Shown here piece after piece: positions 6,950-15,175 of a stretch of 33,026 nucleotides of DNA. The notes below the pieces were generated by a model. It made no database searches. It saw nothing but the letters and a program-made list of their open reading frames with translations, and was not told the DNA's origin. The DNA lies in assembly GCA_046727955.1 (NCBI GenBank), contig JBKPDO010000305.1, positions 1 through 33,026 on the forward strand, in the 5' to 3' direction. The DNA comes from DASVXQ01 sp046727955 (GTDB lineage Bacteria; Actinomycetota; CALGFH01). Within the stretch, counting starts at the first letter, position 1. Every line of letters starts with the position of its first letter. The translations under genes were made by a program, and so were the position numbers.

Positions 6950-8437
6950 ATGGACCCCACCATCATCGCCGGTGGCGTGCTCGTTCTGCTGTTCCTTCTT
7001 TTTGTCCTGTTCAAGCTGATGTGGCGGGTGGCCGAGCCCAACGAGGCGCTGGTCATCTCGGGGCTGCGAGAGCACGCCGAGCTCGAGGGCGTCGGCGAGA
7101 GCCTCGGCTTCAAGATCGTCACCGGCAAGGGAACCCTCGTCCTGCCCGGCGTCCAGACCGTGCGGCGCCTCTCGCTCGATCTGCGTGAGGCCGAGCTCGT
7201 CATCGACTGCGTCACCCATCAGGGCATCCCCGTCGGCGTCCAGGGCGTCGTGATCTTCAAGGTGGGCGACGACTACGTCTCCATCGCCAACGCCGCGCGC
7301 CGCTTCCTCGACCAGCAGGACCAGATGGACGCTCGCGTCCACAACGTCTTCGCCGGCCACCTGCGCGCGATCGTAGGCAACATGACGGTCGAGGAGATGA
7401 TCCGCGACCGCGAGAAGCTCACCGGGTTGACACGGGAATCGTCTGGCACCGAAATGGAAAAACTCGGACTAATTGTTGATTCGCTCCAGATTCAAGAGAT
7501 CGTCGACCCCACCGGCTACATCAAGAACCTGGCCCTGCCGCACGCCGCGGCCGTGTCGCGCGAGGCGCGCATCGCACAGGCGCACGCCGACCGCGAGGCC
7601 ACCCAGGCGGAGCAGGGAGCGGAGGCGCTCAAGGCCGCCGCCCGCCGCGACAGCCAGATCAAGCAGGCGGGCTACCAGGCCGAGATCGACCGCGCCGCCG
7701 CCGAGGCGCGCCAGTCCGGCCCGCTCGCCGAGGCCACCTCCCGCCAGCAGGTCGTCGTCCAGGAGACCAAGGTCGCCGAGCTGGAGGCGCATCGCGAGGA
7801 GCAGCGCCTGCAGGCGACCGTGCGCAAGCCCGCCGACGCCAGGGCCTACGAGCAGACCACACTGGCCAGGGCCCAGCGCGACGCCCGCATCTCCGGCGCG
7901 GAGGCCGAGCGCCAGGAGGTCGAGCTGCAGGCCGCCGCCAACGCCCAGCGGGTCAGGCTGGAGGCGCAGGCCGAGTCGGAGCGGGTGCGCCTCGAGGCCG
8001 CCGCCCGGGCCGAGGCCGCCAAGCAGATCGGCGTGGGCGAGGCCGCCGCGACCTCGGCGAATGGGCGCGCCGCGGCGGACGCGGCGCGAGCGCGCGGCCT
8101 GGCCGAGGCCGACGCCATCAAGGCCCGCGCCGACGCGCTGGCGCAGAACCAGGACGCGGTCATCGGCCAGCAGCTCGCCGAGAACTGGCCGGCGATCGTG
8201 GAGGCGGCCGCCAAGCCGTTCGGCGCGGTCGACCAGATGATCGTGCTGAACGGCGCCCAGGGCCTGTCCGAGGCGCTGGCGCAGGCGCTCAGCCAGGGCG
8301 TGGCCGGTCTGCAGCTCGCCCGCAACCTGCTCGGCGCCACCGGCAACGGAACGGGGAAGAAGGCCACGCCCGGGGAGAAGAAGGCGGCCCCCGCGGAGCG
8401 CAAGGCCAGTCCCGGCAGGCGAGAGCCGGCGGAGTAG
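6950..8437 (+). CDS. Flotillin-like SPFH-domain membrane protein
   Basis: A 495-residue flotillin-type protein. A single N-terminal transmembrane segment spans about residues 5-25 (IIAGGVLVLLFLLFVLFKLM). The SPFH/band 7 domain follows (WRVAEPNEALVISGLR to about residue 190). A long Ala/Glu/Arg/Gln-rich coiled coil runs from about 195 to 400, then a C-terminal segment with NWPAIVEAAAKPFG and a Lys/Pro-rich tail. Flotillins scaffold membrane microdomains. It forms an operon with the upstream NfeD-like gene. One oddity is a block of about 24 codons near 7426-7498 that uses many A/T-ending codons, unlike the GC-rich codons on both sides. Confidence 0.9.
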   Translation: MDPTIIAGGVLVLLFLLFVLFKLMWRVAEPNEALVISGLREHAELEGVGESLGFKIVTGKGTLVLPGVQTVRRLSLDLREAELVIDCVTHQGIPVGVQGVVIFKVGDDYVSIANAARRFLDQQDQMDARVHNVFAGHLRAIVGNMTVEEMIRDREKLTGLTRESSGTEMEKLGLIVDSLQIQEIVDPTGYIKNLALPHAAAVSREARIAQAHADREATQAEQGAEALKAAARRDSQIKQAGYQAEIDRAAAEARQSGPLAEATSRQQVVVQETKVAELEAHREEQRLQATVRKPADARAYEQTTLARAQRDARISGAEAERQEVELQAAANAQRVRLEAQAESERVRLEAAARAEAAKQIGVGEAAATSANGRAAADAARARGLAEADAIKARADALAQNQDAVIGQQLAENWPAIVEAAAKPFGAVDQMIVLNGAQGLSEALAQALSQGVAGLQLARNLLGATGNGTGKKATPGEKKAAPAERKASPGRREPAE

Positions 8438-8449
8438 GCGCTCACCAGC

Positions 8450-9346
8450 ATGCGCATCGCGGTCACCGGCTCGACCGGGCTGATCGGCACCGCCCTGGTG
8501 TCCAGTCTGACCGCCGACGGCCACGAGGTCATCCGCTTCACCCGCTCGCAGAGCCCGGCCCCCGGGGCCGCGCGCTGGGACCCGGTGGGCGGGACCATCG
8601 ACGCAGGCGCGCTGGCCAGGGCCGACGCGGTCGTGCACCTGGCGGGCAGGAGCATCGGCCCGGTGCGCTGGACCGCCAAGGTGAAGCGGGAGATCCTGCG
8701 CAGCCGCGTGGACGGGACGCGGCTGCTCGCCCAGACCATGGCGGGCCTCGAGGACGGACCGCGGGTGCTGGTCTGCGCCTCGGGGATCCATTGGTACGGC
8801 GACCGCGGCGACGAGGTCCTGACCGAGCGCAGCCCGCCGGGGAAAGGCTTCCTCGCCGAGGTCTGCCGGCAGTGGGAGGTGGCCGCGGAGCCGGCGCGGG
8901 CGGCCGGCATCCGCACCGTCCACCTGCGGAACGGGGTGGTGCAGGCGCGCGAGGGTCGCTCGCTGGCCCTCCAGGCTCGGCTGTTCAGGCTGGGGCTGGG
9001 CGGCCGCCTCGGCTCGGGGCGGCAGTGGTGGAGCTGGATCGCCCTGGACGACGTCGTCGGCCTCTACCGCCACGCCCTGACCGTGGAGGTCGAGGGGCCG
9101 ATGAACGCAACCACGCCGAACCCGGTCACCAATGCCGAGTTCACCGCCGCGCTCGCCCGGGTCCTGCGCCGCCCCGCCCTGCTCCCGGTGCCCGCCCTGG
9201 GGCCGAGGCTCCTGTTCCGCGATATGGCCGACGAGCTCGCGCTCGCCAGCATCCGGGTGTACCCCGCCGTGGCCCAGGCAAGCGGCTACACCTTCCGCCA
9301 CCCCAGCCTGGAGCCCGCCCTCCGCCACGTCCTCAACCGGCCGTAG
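8450..9346 (+). CDS. TIGR01777-family NAD(P)-dependent epimerase (YfcH-like)
   Basis: A 298-residue extended-SDR protein. The Rossmann motif TGSTGLIGTAL lies at the N terminus, followed by VVHLAGRSIGPVRWTAKVKREILRSRVDGT, which is diagnostic for the YfcH/TIGR01777 family. Later it has CASGIHWYGDRGDEVLTE, WSWIALDDVVGLY and a C-terminal DUF1731 region ending HPSLEPALRHVL. The reaction of this family is not established; in some bacteria members influence cell division. The gene follows flotillin by 12 bp and may be read with it. Confidence 0.9.
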   Translation: MRIAVTGSTGLIGTALVSSLTADGHEVIRFTRSQSPAPGAARWDPVGGTIDAGALARADAVVHLAGRSIGPVRWTAKVKREILRSRVDGTRLLAQTMAGLEDGPRVLVCASGIHWYGDRGDEVLTERSPPGKGFLAEVCRQWEVAAEPARAAGIRTVHLRNGVVQAREGRSLALQARLFRLGLGGRLGSGRQWWSWIALDDVVGLYRHALTVEVEGPMNATTPNPVTNAEFTAALARVLRRPALLPVPALGPRLLFRDMADELALASIRVYPAVAQASGYTFRHPSLEPALRHVLNRP

Positions 9347-9381
9347 CCGCCGGTGAGCGTCCAAAGAAAAAGGGAGCGGGT

Positions 9382-9410
9382 TTGCTTCTTCATACTATCT
9401 GATTCATACT
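9382..9410 (+). promoter_or_regulatory. Promoter and direct-repeat operator of the toxin-antitoxin pair
   Basis: A -35-like TTGCTT (9382-9387) and a -10-like CATACT (9405-9410) are 17 bp apart. Only six bases separate the -10 box from the ATG at 9417, so the transcript should be leaderless or nearly so. The 8-mer TTCATACT occurs at 9389-9396 and 9403-9410, a direct repeat that could bind the ribbon-helix-helix antitoxin. The segment is AT-rich against its surroundings. Confidence 0.55.
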
Positions 9411-9416
9411 CAGCAC

Positions 9417-9626
9417 ATGGCAACTGTTCGACGGACGATCTCCCTGCAGCCGAACCTCGCGGCCAAGCTCGAGCGCGAGGCCAAGCGGCGTGGCATCTCG
9501 TTCTCGGCGGTGATCGCCGAGCTGGTGCAGCGCGCGCCGGCGGAGCTGCCATACGAGGGCCTCATCGAGGACGACCCTGACCTTTCGCTGCGCGTCGAAG
9601 AGGTGCTGGGACGCCTAAGCGCCTGA
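9417..9626 (+). CDS. Ribbon-helix-helix antitoxin of a PIN-toxin pair
   Basis: A 69-residue protein with an N-terminal ribbon-helix-helix DNA-binding fold (VRRTISLQPNLAAKLEREAK, then RGISFSAVIAELVQ) and an acidic C-terminal tail (LIEDDPDLSLRVEEVLGRLS) suited to wrapping the toxin. Antitoxins of this kind repress their own operon and neutralise the partner ribonuclease. The stop codon overlaps the start of the toxin frame, which indicates translational coupling. Confidence 0.88.
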   Translation: MATVRRTISLQPNLAAKLEREAKRRGISFSAVIAELVQRAPAELPYEGLIEDDPDLSLRVEEVLGRLSA

Positions 9627-10057
9627 TCATAGTCGATACGGGGCCCCTCATATCAGCGCTCAACCGAGCCGAAGGGCGCCGCCATCACTTCGCGGCCGAG
9701 CTGCTGCGTGTCTCCGCCTGGGACATCGTGGTCCCATGGCCCGTCTACACCGAGGTCGACCTGCTCCTTCGCGCTCGTGGTCACGCCAAGGCCGCGACCG
9801 TGTTCGGGGATGCGCTATTGCAAGGCGTCCACCGGCTGGAGGCACCCACACGCCACGAGCACACGCTCGCGGTCGAGCTCCTCGAACGCTATGAGGACCT
9901 CGGGCTGGACCTTCCCGATGCGACCACCATCGCCATGGCCTCGGCGCGCCAGGGGTGGGCCTGGACATGGGATTTCCGCCATTTCCGTGTGGTCGTGCTC
10001 AAGAAGGGAACCCACGTCCCCCTGGTGGTCACAGAAGCCGAGCTGCCAGAAGCGTGA
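9623..10057 (+). CDS. vapC: PIN-domain ribonuclease toxin (VapC family)
   Basis: A 144-residue PIN-domain protein. The four acidic active-site residues are visible: D5 in IIVDTGPLISAL, E44 in VYTEVDLLL, D99 in LDLPDATTIA and D117 in WTWDFRHF. PIN toxins cleave RNA, often tRNA, until bound by the antitoxin. There is no ATG, GTG or TTG start that keeps D5. The in-frame CTG at 9623 overlaps the antitoxin stop as CTGA, exactly where an ATGA coupling is normally found, and is taken as the start. The first canonical start, GTG 9728, would delete the first catalytic residue. Confidence 0.85.
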   Translation: MIIVDTGPLISALNRAEGRRHHFAAELLRVSAWDIVVPWPVYTEVDLLLRARGHAKAATVFGDALLQGVHRLEAPTRHEHTLAVELLERYEDLGLDLPDATTIAMASARQGWAWTWDFRHFRVVVLKKGTHVPLVVTEAELPEA

Positions 10058-10061
10058 CGAC

Positions 10062-13000
10062 TCATCTGAAGTCGCGGGATCTGGTGGCGACCCCGAGGGA
10101 GAGGGAGCGGAGCTGGTCGGCGATCACGTTGGTGACCCCCGCGGCCCGCTCGAGCCGGCCGCGGACCAGCAGCGCCGGGGAGGACCGCGCCACGCGGCGA
10201 TGGCGCGCCCACACGCCGGGCGAGCAGATCACGTTGACGATGCCGGTCTCGTCCTCGAGGCTCAGGAAGGTGGTGCCATCAGCCGTGACCGGGCGCTGGC
10301 GATGGGTCACCACCCCGCCGACCAGCACCCTGGTGCCCGGCTCGACCGCGGCCAGCCCCTCGGAGGTCACCACTCCGAGCGCGTCGAGCCGCTCGCGCAC
10401 GAACTGCACGGGATGGCTCGAGGCCGACAGGCCAGTGGCCCACAGGTCGGCCGCGCCCAGCTCGGCGGGGCTCATTCCTGGCAGCCGAGGCGCCTCCGCT
10501 CCGACCACAGCCCCCGGCAGCCGGTCGGCCCGGGCCTGCGCCACCGCTCCGGCGGCCCAGAGCGCCTCCCGGCGCTCCAGCCCGAAGCAGCCGAACGCCC
10601 CCGCGGTCGCCAGCGCCTCGATCTGCGCCTGGCTGAGCCCGACGCGCTGGACCAGGTCGGCCATTGAGTCGTAGGGGCGGCCGTCGGCGATCCGCCCGGC
10701 CAGCTCCTCCCCGATCGTGCGCACGTAGCAGAGCCCGAGCCGCACGGCGAGGCCGGGGCTGCCCGGCTCCAGGGTGGCGGTCGCGGCGCTCGCATTGAGG
10801 TCGGGGCCGCGCACCGCCACGCCGTGGCGGCGAGCGTCGGCGACCAGGGTGCGCGGCGAGTAGAAGCCCATCGGCTGGGCGTTCAGCAGCGCGGCGAGGA
10901 AGGCGGCCGGGTAGTGCAGCTTCAGCCAGGCGCTGGCGTAGACCAGGTAGGCGAACGACACCGCGTGGCTCTCGGGGAAGCCGTAGTTGGCGAAGGCGGC
11001 GAGCTGCTCGTAGATCCGGTCGGCGACGTCGTCCCTGATGCCACGCTCGGCCATCCCTCGGTAGAGGCGCTCCCGCAGCCGCTCCATCCGCTCGACCGAG
11101 CGCTTGGCGCCCATGGCCTGGCGGAGCTGGTCGGCCTCGGCCGCGCTGAACCCGGCGACGTCGACCGCCATCTGCATGAGCTGCTCCTGGAACAGCGGCA
11201 CCCCGAGCGTCTTGGCGAGCGAGCGCTCGAGCAGCGGGTGCAGGTAGGTGATGGGCTCGACGAGGTCGCGGCGGCGGATGTAGGGGTGGACCGAGCCGCC
11301 CTGGATCGGGCCGGGCCGGATCAGCGCCACCTCGACCACCAGGTCGTAGAAGCGGCGCGGCTTGAGGCGCGGCAGGGTGGCCATCTGGGCGCGGCTCTCG
11401 ACCTGGAAGACGCCGATCGAGTCGGCCCTGCTCAGCATCTCGTAGACGGCCGGCTCCTGGGGCAGCTCGGCCAGGTCGAGGTCGACCCCGTGGCTGGAGC
11501 GGACGAGGTCGACCGCGCCGTGCAGCACCGAGAGCATGCCGAGCCCGAGCAGGTCGAATTTGACCAGCCCGATCGCCGCGCAGTCGTCCTTGTCCCACTG
11601 CAGGACGCTGCGGTCCTTCATGGTGGCCCATTCGACCGGGCAGACCTCGAGCACCGGCCGGTCGCAGATGACCATCCCGCCCGAGTGGATGCCGAGATGG
11701 CGGGGGAACCCCTGGAGCTGGGCGGCCAGCTCTATGACGGCCGGCGGCACGTCGTGATCGGTGGCCTCCCCCAGTGATCCCGTTTCCCACCGGGGGGCTA
11801 CGCTCGGCTCTGCTTCGCCACCTGGCGCCCCGCCCTGGGCCTCGCTAGAGAGCCCCCCGGACCCCCCGCCCCAGACGTCGATCTGCCTGGCCCAGGCGTC
11901 CAGCTGCCCTGGGGCGTAGCCAAGGGCGCGACCCATGTCGCGCACGGCGGACCGCGGCCGGTAGGTGACCACGTTGGCCACCTGGGCGGCCCGCTCCCGG
12001 CCGTAGCGCCGGTAGACGTACTGGATCGCCTCCTCGCGCCGGCCGGCCTCGATGTCAAGGTCGATGTCTGGCGGGCCGTCCCGCTCCGGCGAGAGGAAGC
12101 GCTCGAACAGCAGGCCGAGCGAGACCGCGTCGGCCTTGGTGATGCCCAGGGCGTAGCAGACCGCCGAGTTGGCCGCCGAGCCGCGGCCCTGGCAGTAGAT
12201 GCCGGAGCGCTCGCAGAACCGCACGATGTCCCAGACGGTCAGGAAATAACCAGGGAAGCCGAGCTGCTCGATCATGTCGAGCTCGTAGTCGATCTGCCGC
12301 CAGGCGCCGGTCACCTGCTCCGCGCCACGGCGGCCGTAGCGGCGGGTCGCGCCCTCCTCGGTGAGCTGGCGCAGCCAGCTCATCTCGGTGTGACCAGGCG
12401 GCGTCGGGAAGTCCGGCAGCCTGGGAGCGATCAGCTCGAGGTCGAAGGCGAGCGCCCGGCCGATCTCGGCCGCCCGCTCGACCGCTCCCGGGTAGCGGTA
12501 CAGGCGGGCGTCCTGCTCGTGGCCGGCGCGCAGGTGGGCGCTCGCCGCCGCCGGCAGCCAGCCGTCTAGCTCTTCGAGGGGGCAGCGGGCGCGCACCGCG
12601 GCGAGCGCGGTGGCCAGGCGGCGCCGGCCGGGGGTGGCGTAGTGGACGTTGTTGGTCGCCACCGACTCGACCCCGCGCCGCAAGCCCAACCGCGCCAGGA
12701 CGTCGTTACGGGTCGAGTCGAGCGGGTCGCCGTGGTCCCAGAGCTCCATCAGCACGTTGTCCCGGCCAAACACCTCGATCAGGCGGTCGAGTTGGTGTGC
12801 GGCGGCCGCGGGGCCGTGCTCGACGAGCGCCGATGGCACCGCTCCCTTGCGGCAGCCGGTGAGCACCAGCCAGTGGCCGCCGTGCAGGCCGGCCAGCAGC
12901 TCCAGGTCTGCCTGTGGCGCTCCCTTGGAGCCCGCCAGCTGCGCCGTGGAGATGGCGCGGCAGAGCCTGGCATAGCCGTCCGGGTCGCGCACGAGCACCA

Positions 13001-13502
13001 CCAGGTGCTCCCCTGGCGGGTCCGGGACGACGCCCCGAGCCTGCCTGGCACCGCCCTCGGAGCCGAGGCCGAGGGTGAGCTCGGCGCCAAACACCGTCGG
13101 CAGGCCGAGCGCCCTGGCCGCCTCGGCGAAGCGCACCACCCCGTACATCCCGTCTCGGTCGGTGAGGGCGAGCGCCTCCAGGCCGAGGCGGACCGCCTCC
13201 TCGACCAGCTCCTCGGGAGGGGAGGCGCCGTCCAGGAAGCTCGCGTTGGAGTGACAGTGCAGCTCGGCGTAGCGGATCCCGCCGGGCGGCCCGGTCCTGG
13301 TGGCCGGAGGCAGCCGACGAGGCTGGCCGGGCTGGCCGGGCTGGCCGGGCTGGCCGGGCTGGCCGGGCTGGCCGGGCTGGCGGGTGGCCGGCCGGGCCGG
13401 GGCGTCGCCCCCGTCGTCCTCAGCTCGGCGGTTGGGTAGCCGCTTGCCCGACAGCCGGGCATGAAGCTCCGACCAACGGACCGGCGGGTTCTGCCATCCC
13501 AT
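10062..13502 (-). CDS. dnaE2: Error-prone DNA polymerase III alpha subunit DnaE2 (ImuC)
   Basis: A 1146-residue C-family polymerase, the catalytic member of the ImuA'/ImuB/DnaE2 translesion mutasome. It starts MGWQNPPVRWSELHARLSG, as actinobacterial DnaE2 does. The PHP domain follows (ELHCHSNASFLDGASPPEEL, ALTDRDGMYGV). The polymerase aspartates are in PDIDLDIE at residues 478-485. FPRHLGIHSGGMVICDRPV, the fingers, a helix-hairpin-helix region (FPESHAVSFAYLVYASAWLK) and an OB-fold near the C terminus complete the family layout. Two oddities are a Gln-Pro-Gly repeat of seven units near residues 40-60 and an in-frame palindrome-bounded insertion of about 37 residues before HDVPPAVIEL. It lies 4 bp from the convergent toxin gene, and its promoter holds a LexA box. 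Confidence 0.96.
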   Translation of the reverse strand: MGWQNPPVRWSELHARLSGKRLPNRRAEDDGGDAPARPATRQPGQPGQPGQPGQPGQPGQPRRLPPATRTGPPGGIRYAELHCHSNASFLDGASPPEELVEEAVRLGLEALALTDRDGMYGVVRFAEAARALGLPTVFGAELTLGLGSEGGARQARGVVPDPPGEHLVVLVRDPDGYARLCRAISTAQLAGSKGAPQADLELLAGLHGGHWLVLTGCRKGAVPSALVEHGPAAAAHQLDRLIEVFGRDNVLMELWDHGDPLDSTRNDVLARLGLRRGVESVATNNVHYATPGRRRLATALAAVRARCPLEELDGWLPAAASAHLRAGHEQDARLYRYPGAVERAAEIGRALAFDLELIAPRLPDFPTPPGHTEMSWLRQLTEEGATRRYGRRGAEQVTGAWRQIDYELDMIEQLGFPGYFLTVWDIVRFCERSGIYCQGRGSAANSAVCYALGITKADAVSLGLLFERFLSPERDGPPDIDLDIEAGRREEAIQYVYRRYGRERAAQVANVVTYRPRSAVRDMGRALGYAPGQLDAWARQIDVWGGGSGGLSSEAQGGAPGGEAEPSVAPRWETGSLGEATDHDVPPAVIELAAQLQGFPRHLGIHSGGMVICDRPVLEVCPVEWATMKDRSVLQWDKDDCAAIGLVKFDLLGLGMLSVLHGAVDLVRSSHGVDLDLAELPQEPAVYEMLSRADSIGVFQVESRAQMATLPRLKPRRFYDLVVEVALIRPGPIQGGSVHPYIRRRDLVEPITYLHPLLERSLAKTLGVPLFQEQLMQMAVDVAGFSAAEADQLRQAMGAKRSVERMERLRERLYRGMAERGIRDDVADRIYEQLAAFANYGFPESHAVSFAYLVYASAWLKLHYPAAFLAALLNAQPMGFYSPRTLVADARRHGVAVRGPDLNASAATATLEPGSPGLAVRLGLCYVRTIGEELAGRIADGRPYDSMADLVQRVGLSQAQIEALATAGAFGCFGLERREALWAAGAVAQARADRLPGAVVGAEAPRLPGMSPAELGAADLWATGLSASSHPVQFVRERLDALGVVTSEGLAAVEPGTRVLVGGVVTHRQRPVTADGTTFLSLEDETGIVNVICSPGVWARHRRVARSSPALLVRGRLERAAGVTNVIADQLRSLSLGVATRSRDFR
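11761..11872 (-). repeat. In-frame palindrome-bounded insertion within dnaE2
   Basis: This segment encodes a low-complexity linker (beginning GGSGGLSSEAQGGAPGG in the protein) at a place where DnaE2 proteins normally run directly from QIDVWGG-like sequence into the conserved FPRHLGIHSGG region. It contains perfect 10-bp inverted arms, CCGGGGGGCT at 11790-11799 and AGCCCCCCGG at 11851-11860. The same 10-mer occurs in the intergenic palindrome region at 4155-4164. It looks like a REP-like element caught in frame. Confidence 0.5.
13321..13383 (-). repeat. 9-bp minisatellite in dnaE2, seven copies
   Basis: Six perfect head-to-tail copies of GGCTGGCCG followed by one copy with a single change. 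It encodes repeated Gln-Pro-Gly in the disordered N-terminal part of DnaE2, before the PHP domain. Copy number changes would stay in frame. Confidence 0.85.
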
Positions 13503-13510
13503 GCCACGGG

Positions 13511-13539
13511 ATAATCGAACATATGTTCGTCATTTGCAA
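13511..13539 (-). promoter_or_regulatory. LexA (SOS) box within the dnaE2 promoter
   Basis: Read on the minus strand, a -35-like TTGCAA (13534-13539) and a -10-like GATTAT (13511-13516) are 17 bp apart. The spacer is filled by the LexA box, 13515-13530 on the plus strand TCGAACATATGTTCGT. This matches the Gram-positive/actinobacterial LexA consensus. Eight bases separate the -10 from the ATG at 13502, so transcription should begin at or next to the start codon. No ribosome site exists in that gap. Confidence 0.9.
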
Positions 13540-13742
13540 ATACCCTTATCCCGCCATGCTTGCGGGCGATCACGAGCAGGTATTCACAGCGGTATTCGGC
13601 AAGGCCGTCCGGCGCGCCCCGGTTCGAGCGCGTTGCGAATTCGGGGAGGTCGCGGGTAAATTCCGCCGCCCGCTCCGGCTGGTCCGCGAGACTCGCGCGG
13701 ATGGCGCGAATAACCCGAAGGAATCCGCGGGACAACGCGCGC

Positions 13743-14765
13743 TCACTGCGCGAGCCGAGCCACCGCCTGGAGCGGCTCCGTGCCGGAGCCGCCTGACGAG
13801 CCGTGGGGGGAGCGGGGGGAGCGGGGGGAGCCGTGCCCGCTCCGGCTGGCGATCTCCGCGCCGACCTGTTTCGCCGTCTCGAGAAATGCCTCCGCGGCGG
13901 GCGAGACGTAGCGGTCCGGATGATTGGCGAGGACGATCGTTCGCGGGGGAATCCGCGGCTGCGTCTCGCGGATCAGGACGTTCGGGTCGCGCTCGTCGAC
14001 CGCGAGGAGCGGCACGATGGCGGCACCGAGGCCGGTAGCAACGAGCTGCTGGACGGTGGCGTTGTCGCTGGACCGGAGGACCACGTTCGGCTCCGCCTCG
14101 GAGCGGCGCAGCGACGCCTCCACGTGCCGCTGGCAGGTCATCGCGTGATAGGCGACGAAGCGCAGCCCGTCGAGGTCACGCAGCCGCACCGGCTGTCGCC
14201 GGGCGAGCGGCGATCCCACCGGCAGCAGCAGGACGTACGGGTCCTGGAGCAGCTCTGTCGTCTTGAACGAGCCGCTCACCTCGGGCGTGTCCATGACGAA
14301 GGCAAAGTCGAGCTCTCCGCTCTCCAGCAATCCGAGCAGGTCGACGTCGTCAGCCGAGTCACGGAACTCGATGCCGACCCTGGGCCATCTGGCGGCGAGC
14401 TCCGCGAGGATCGCCGGCAGGATACGGGCGCCCACGCTCTGGTAGGTGCCGATCCGCAGGGTGCCCTTGGCGCCCTCGGCGAACGCCGCGAGGTCGGCCC
14501 GGGACGCCTGGAGGCGGTCGATCACCGCGCTCGCATGGCCCAGGAGCAGCTCGCCGGCTTCGCTCAGCGCGACCCGGCGCGGCCCGCCCGGACGCTGGAA
14601 CAACGGCTGCCCGACGATCCGCTCGAGCGTGGCGATCTGCTGGCTGATCGCCGACTGCGTGTAGCCCAGCTCCTCAGCGGCCCGGCTGAACGACTCATGC
14701 CGAGCCACCGCTCGCAGCGCGAGCAGATGCCGTAGCTCGATCGCGGCCCAATCATTAGCGTTCAT
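13743..14765 (-). CDS. LysR-family transcriptional regulator
   Basis: A 340-residue LysR regulator. The N-terminal winged helix-turn-helix is typical: RHLLALRAVARHESFSRAAE, ELGYTQSAISQQIATLE, PLFQRPGG. A type 2 periplasmic-binding-like effector domain follows, with the GTLRIGTYQSVGARILPAIL entry strand. The C-terminal tail is an unusual Ser/Gly/Pro/His-rich stretch (GHGSPRSPRSPHGSSGGSG) encoded by a short repeat. The start is ATG 14765; a TTG two codons upstream is possible. A -10-like TATGAT about 11 bases upstream and no ribosome site suggest a leaderless or near-leaderless mRNA. LysR genes usually control a divergent neighbour; here that is the zinc-ribbon gene, with no clear functional link. 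Confidence 0.92.
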   Translation of the reverse strand: MNANDWAAIELRHLLALRAVARHESFSRAAEELGYTQSAISQQIATLERIVGQPLFQRPGGPRRVALSEAGELLLGHASAVIDRLQASRADLAAFAEGAKGTLRIGTYQSVGARILPAILAELAARWPRVGIEFRDSADDVDLLGLLESGELDFAFVMDTPEVSGSFKTTELLQDPYVLLLPVGSPLARRQPVRLRDLDGLRFVAYHAMTCQRHVEASLRRSEAEPNVVLRSSDNATVQQLVATGLGAAIVPLLAVDERDPNVLIRETQPRIPPRTIVLANHPDRYVSPAAEAFLETAKQVGAEIASRSGHGSPRSPRSPHGSSGGSGTEPLQAVARLAQ

Positions 14766-14890
14766 AATCAAGAAACATCATAACTAGATTTGTTCTTATC
14801 GACCAGGCAGTGGAACGCTGGCTGTGCAGCGCCTTTCCAGTCCTGTGACTGGCTCTCGCTCCTCGGAGCCGCCCGAGCTTGGAGACCAAT

Positions 14891-15175
14891 ATGTTCTCGG
14901 CCTACTGCAAGCACTGCGGGACGGTGGTCCTACTGGGCCCCACGAACCTCCGGTCTATTCACAACACCTCCTCCGGCGTCGTCGTGCACTTCCGCTGCCA
15001 CGTCGGTCACCCCGGTGTCTGGCTACCGGAACGGCGGTCCCCGAGCCGGACCCCGAGCGCCAAGGGTCGGGTGGCGGCAGGGCAAGGCGCTCGGGCAGTG
15101 GAGGTCAGGCATGACCGAAGCTGGAGGCGATATCCTGCTCGGTCGCCTCGTAGCGGCCGGCGGCTTGCGCGGTGA
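14891..15175 (+). CDS. Small zinc-ribbon-like protein, unknown function
   Basis: About 94 residues. The N-terminal 50 residues look like a real zinc ribbon: MFSAYCKHCGTVVLLGP carries C6 and C9, and HFRCHVGHPGVWLPER carries C36, H37 and H40 as the second knuckle. The ribosome site GGAG at 14881-14884 is six bases from the ATG. The C-terminal half is Arg/Ser-rich and overlaps the convergent WXG100 gene by 71 bp, so it may be poorly conserved or the frame may be disturbed there. Family not recognised. Confidence 0.65.
   Translation: MFSAYCKHCGTVVLLGPTNLRSIHNTSSGVVVHFRCHVGHPGVWLPERRSPSRTPSAKGRVAAGQGARAVEVRHDRSWRRYPARSPRSGRRLAR

Noticed and set aside
4850..7360. Minus-strand open frame of 836 codons
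   Set aside because: It is antisense to fpg, DUF1707, NfeD-like and flotillin genes, has no family motif of its own except where it runs over the methyltransferase in another frame, and long shadow frames are expected at this GC content.
7469..9364. Minus-strand open frame of 631 codons
   Set aside because: It lies antisense to flotillin and the epimerase, and its composition (Gly/Leu/Arg/His-rich) reflects the complement of GC-ending codons.
13503..13735. Possible gene on the minus strand starting near 13735 (begins MSRGFLRVIRAIRASLADQP)
   Set aside because: Codon use looks fair in the first half, but the frame runs through the LexA promoter and then into dnaE2 out of frame, and no family is recognised. 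It may be a decayed gene start; left unannotated.
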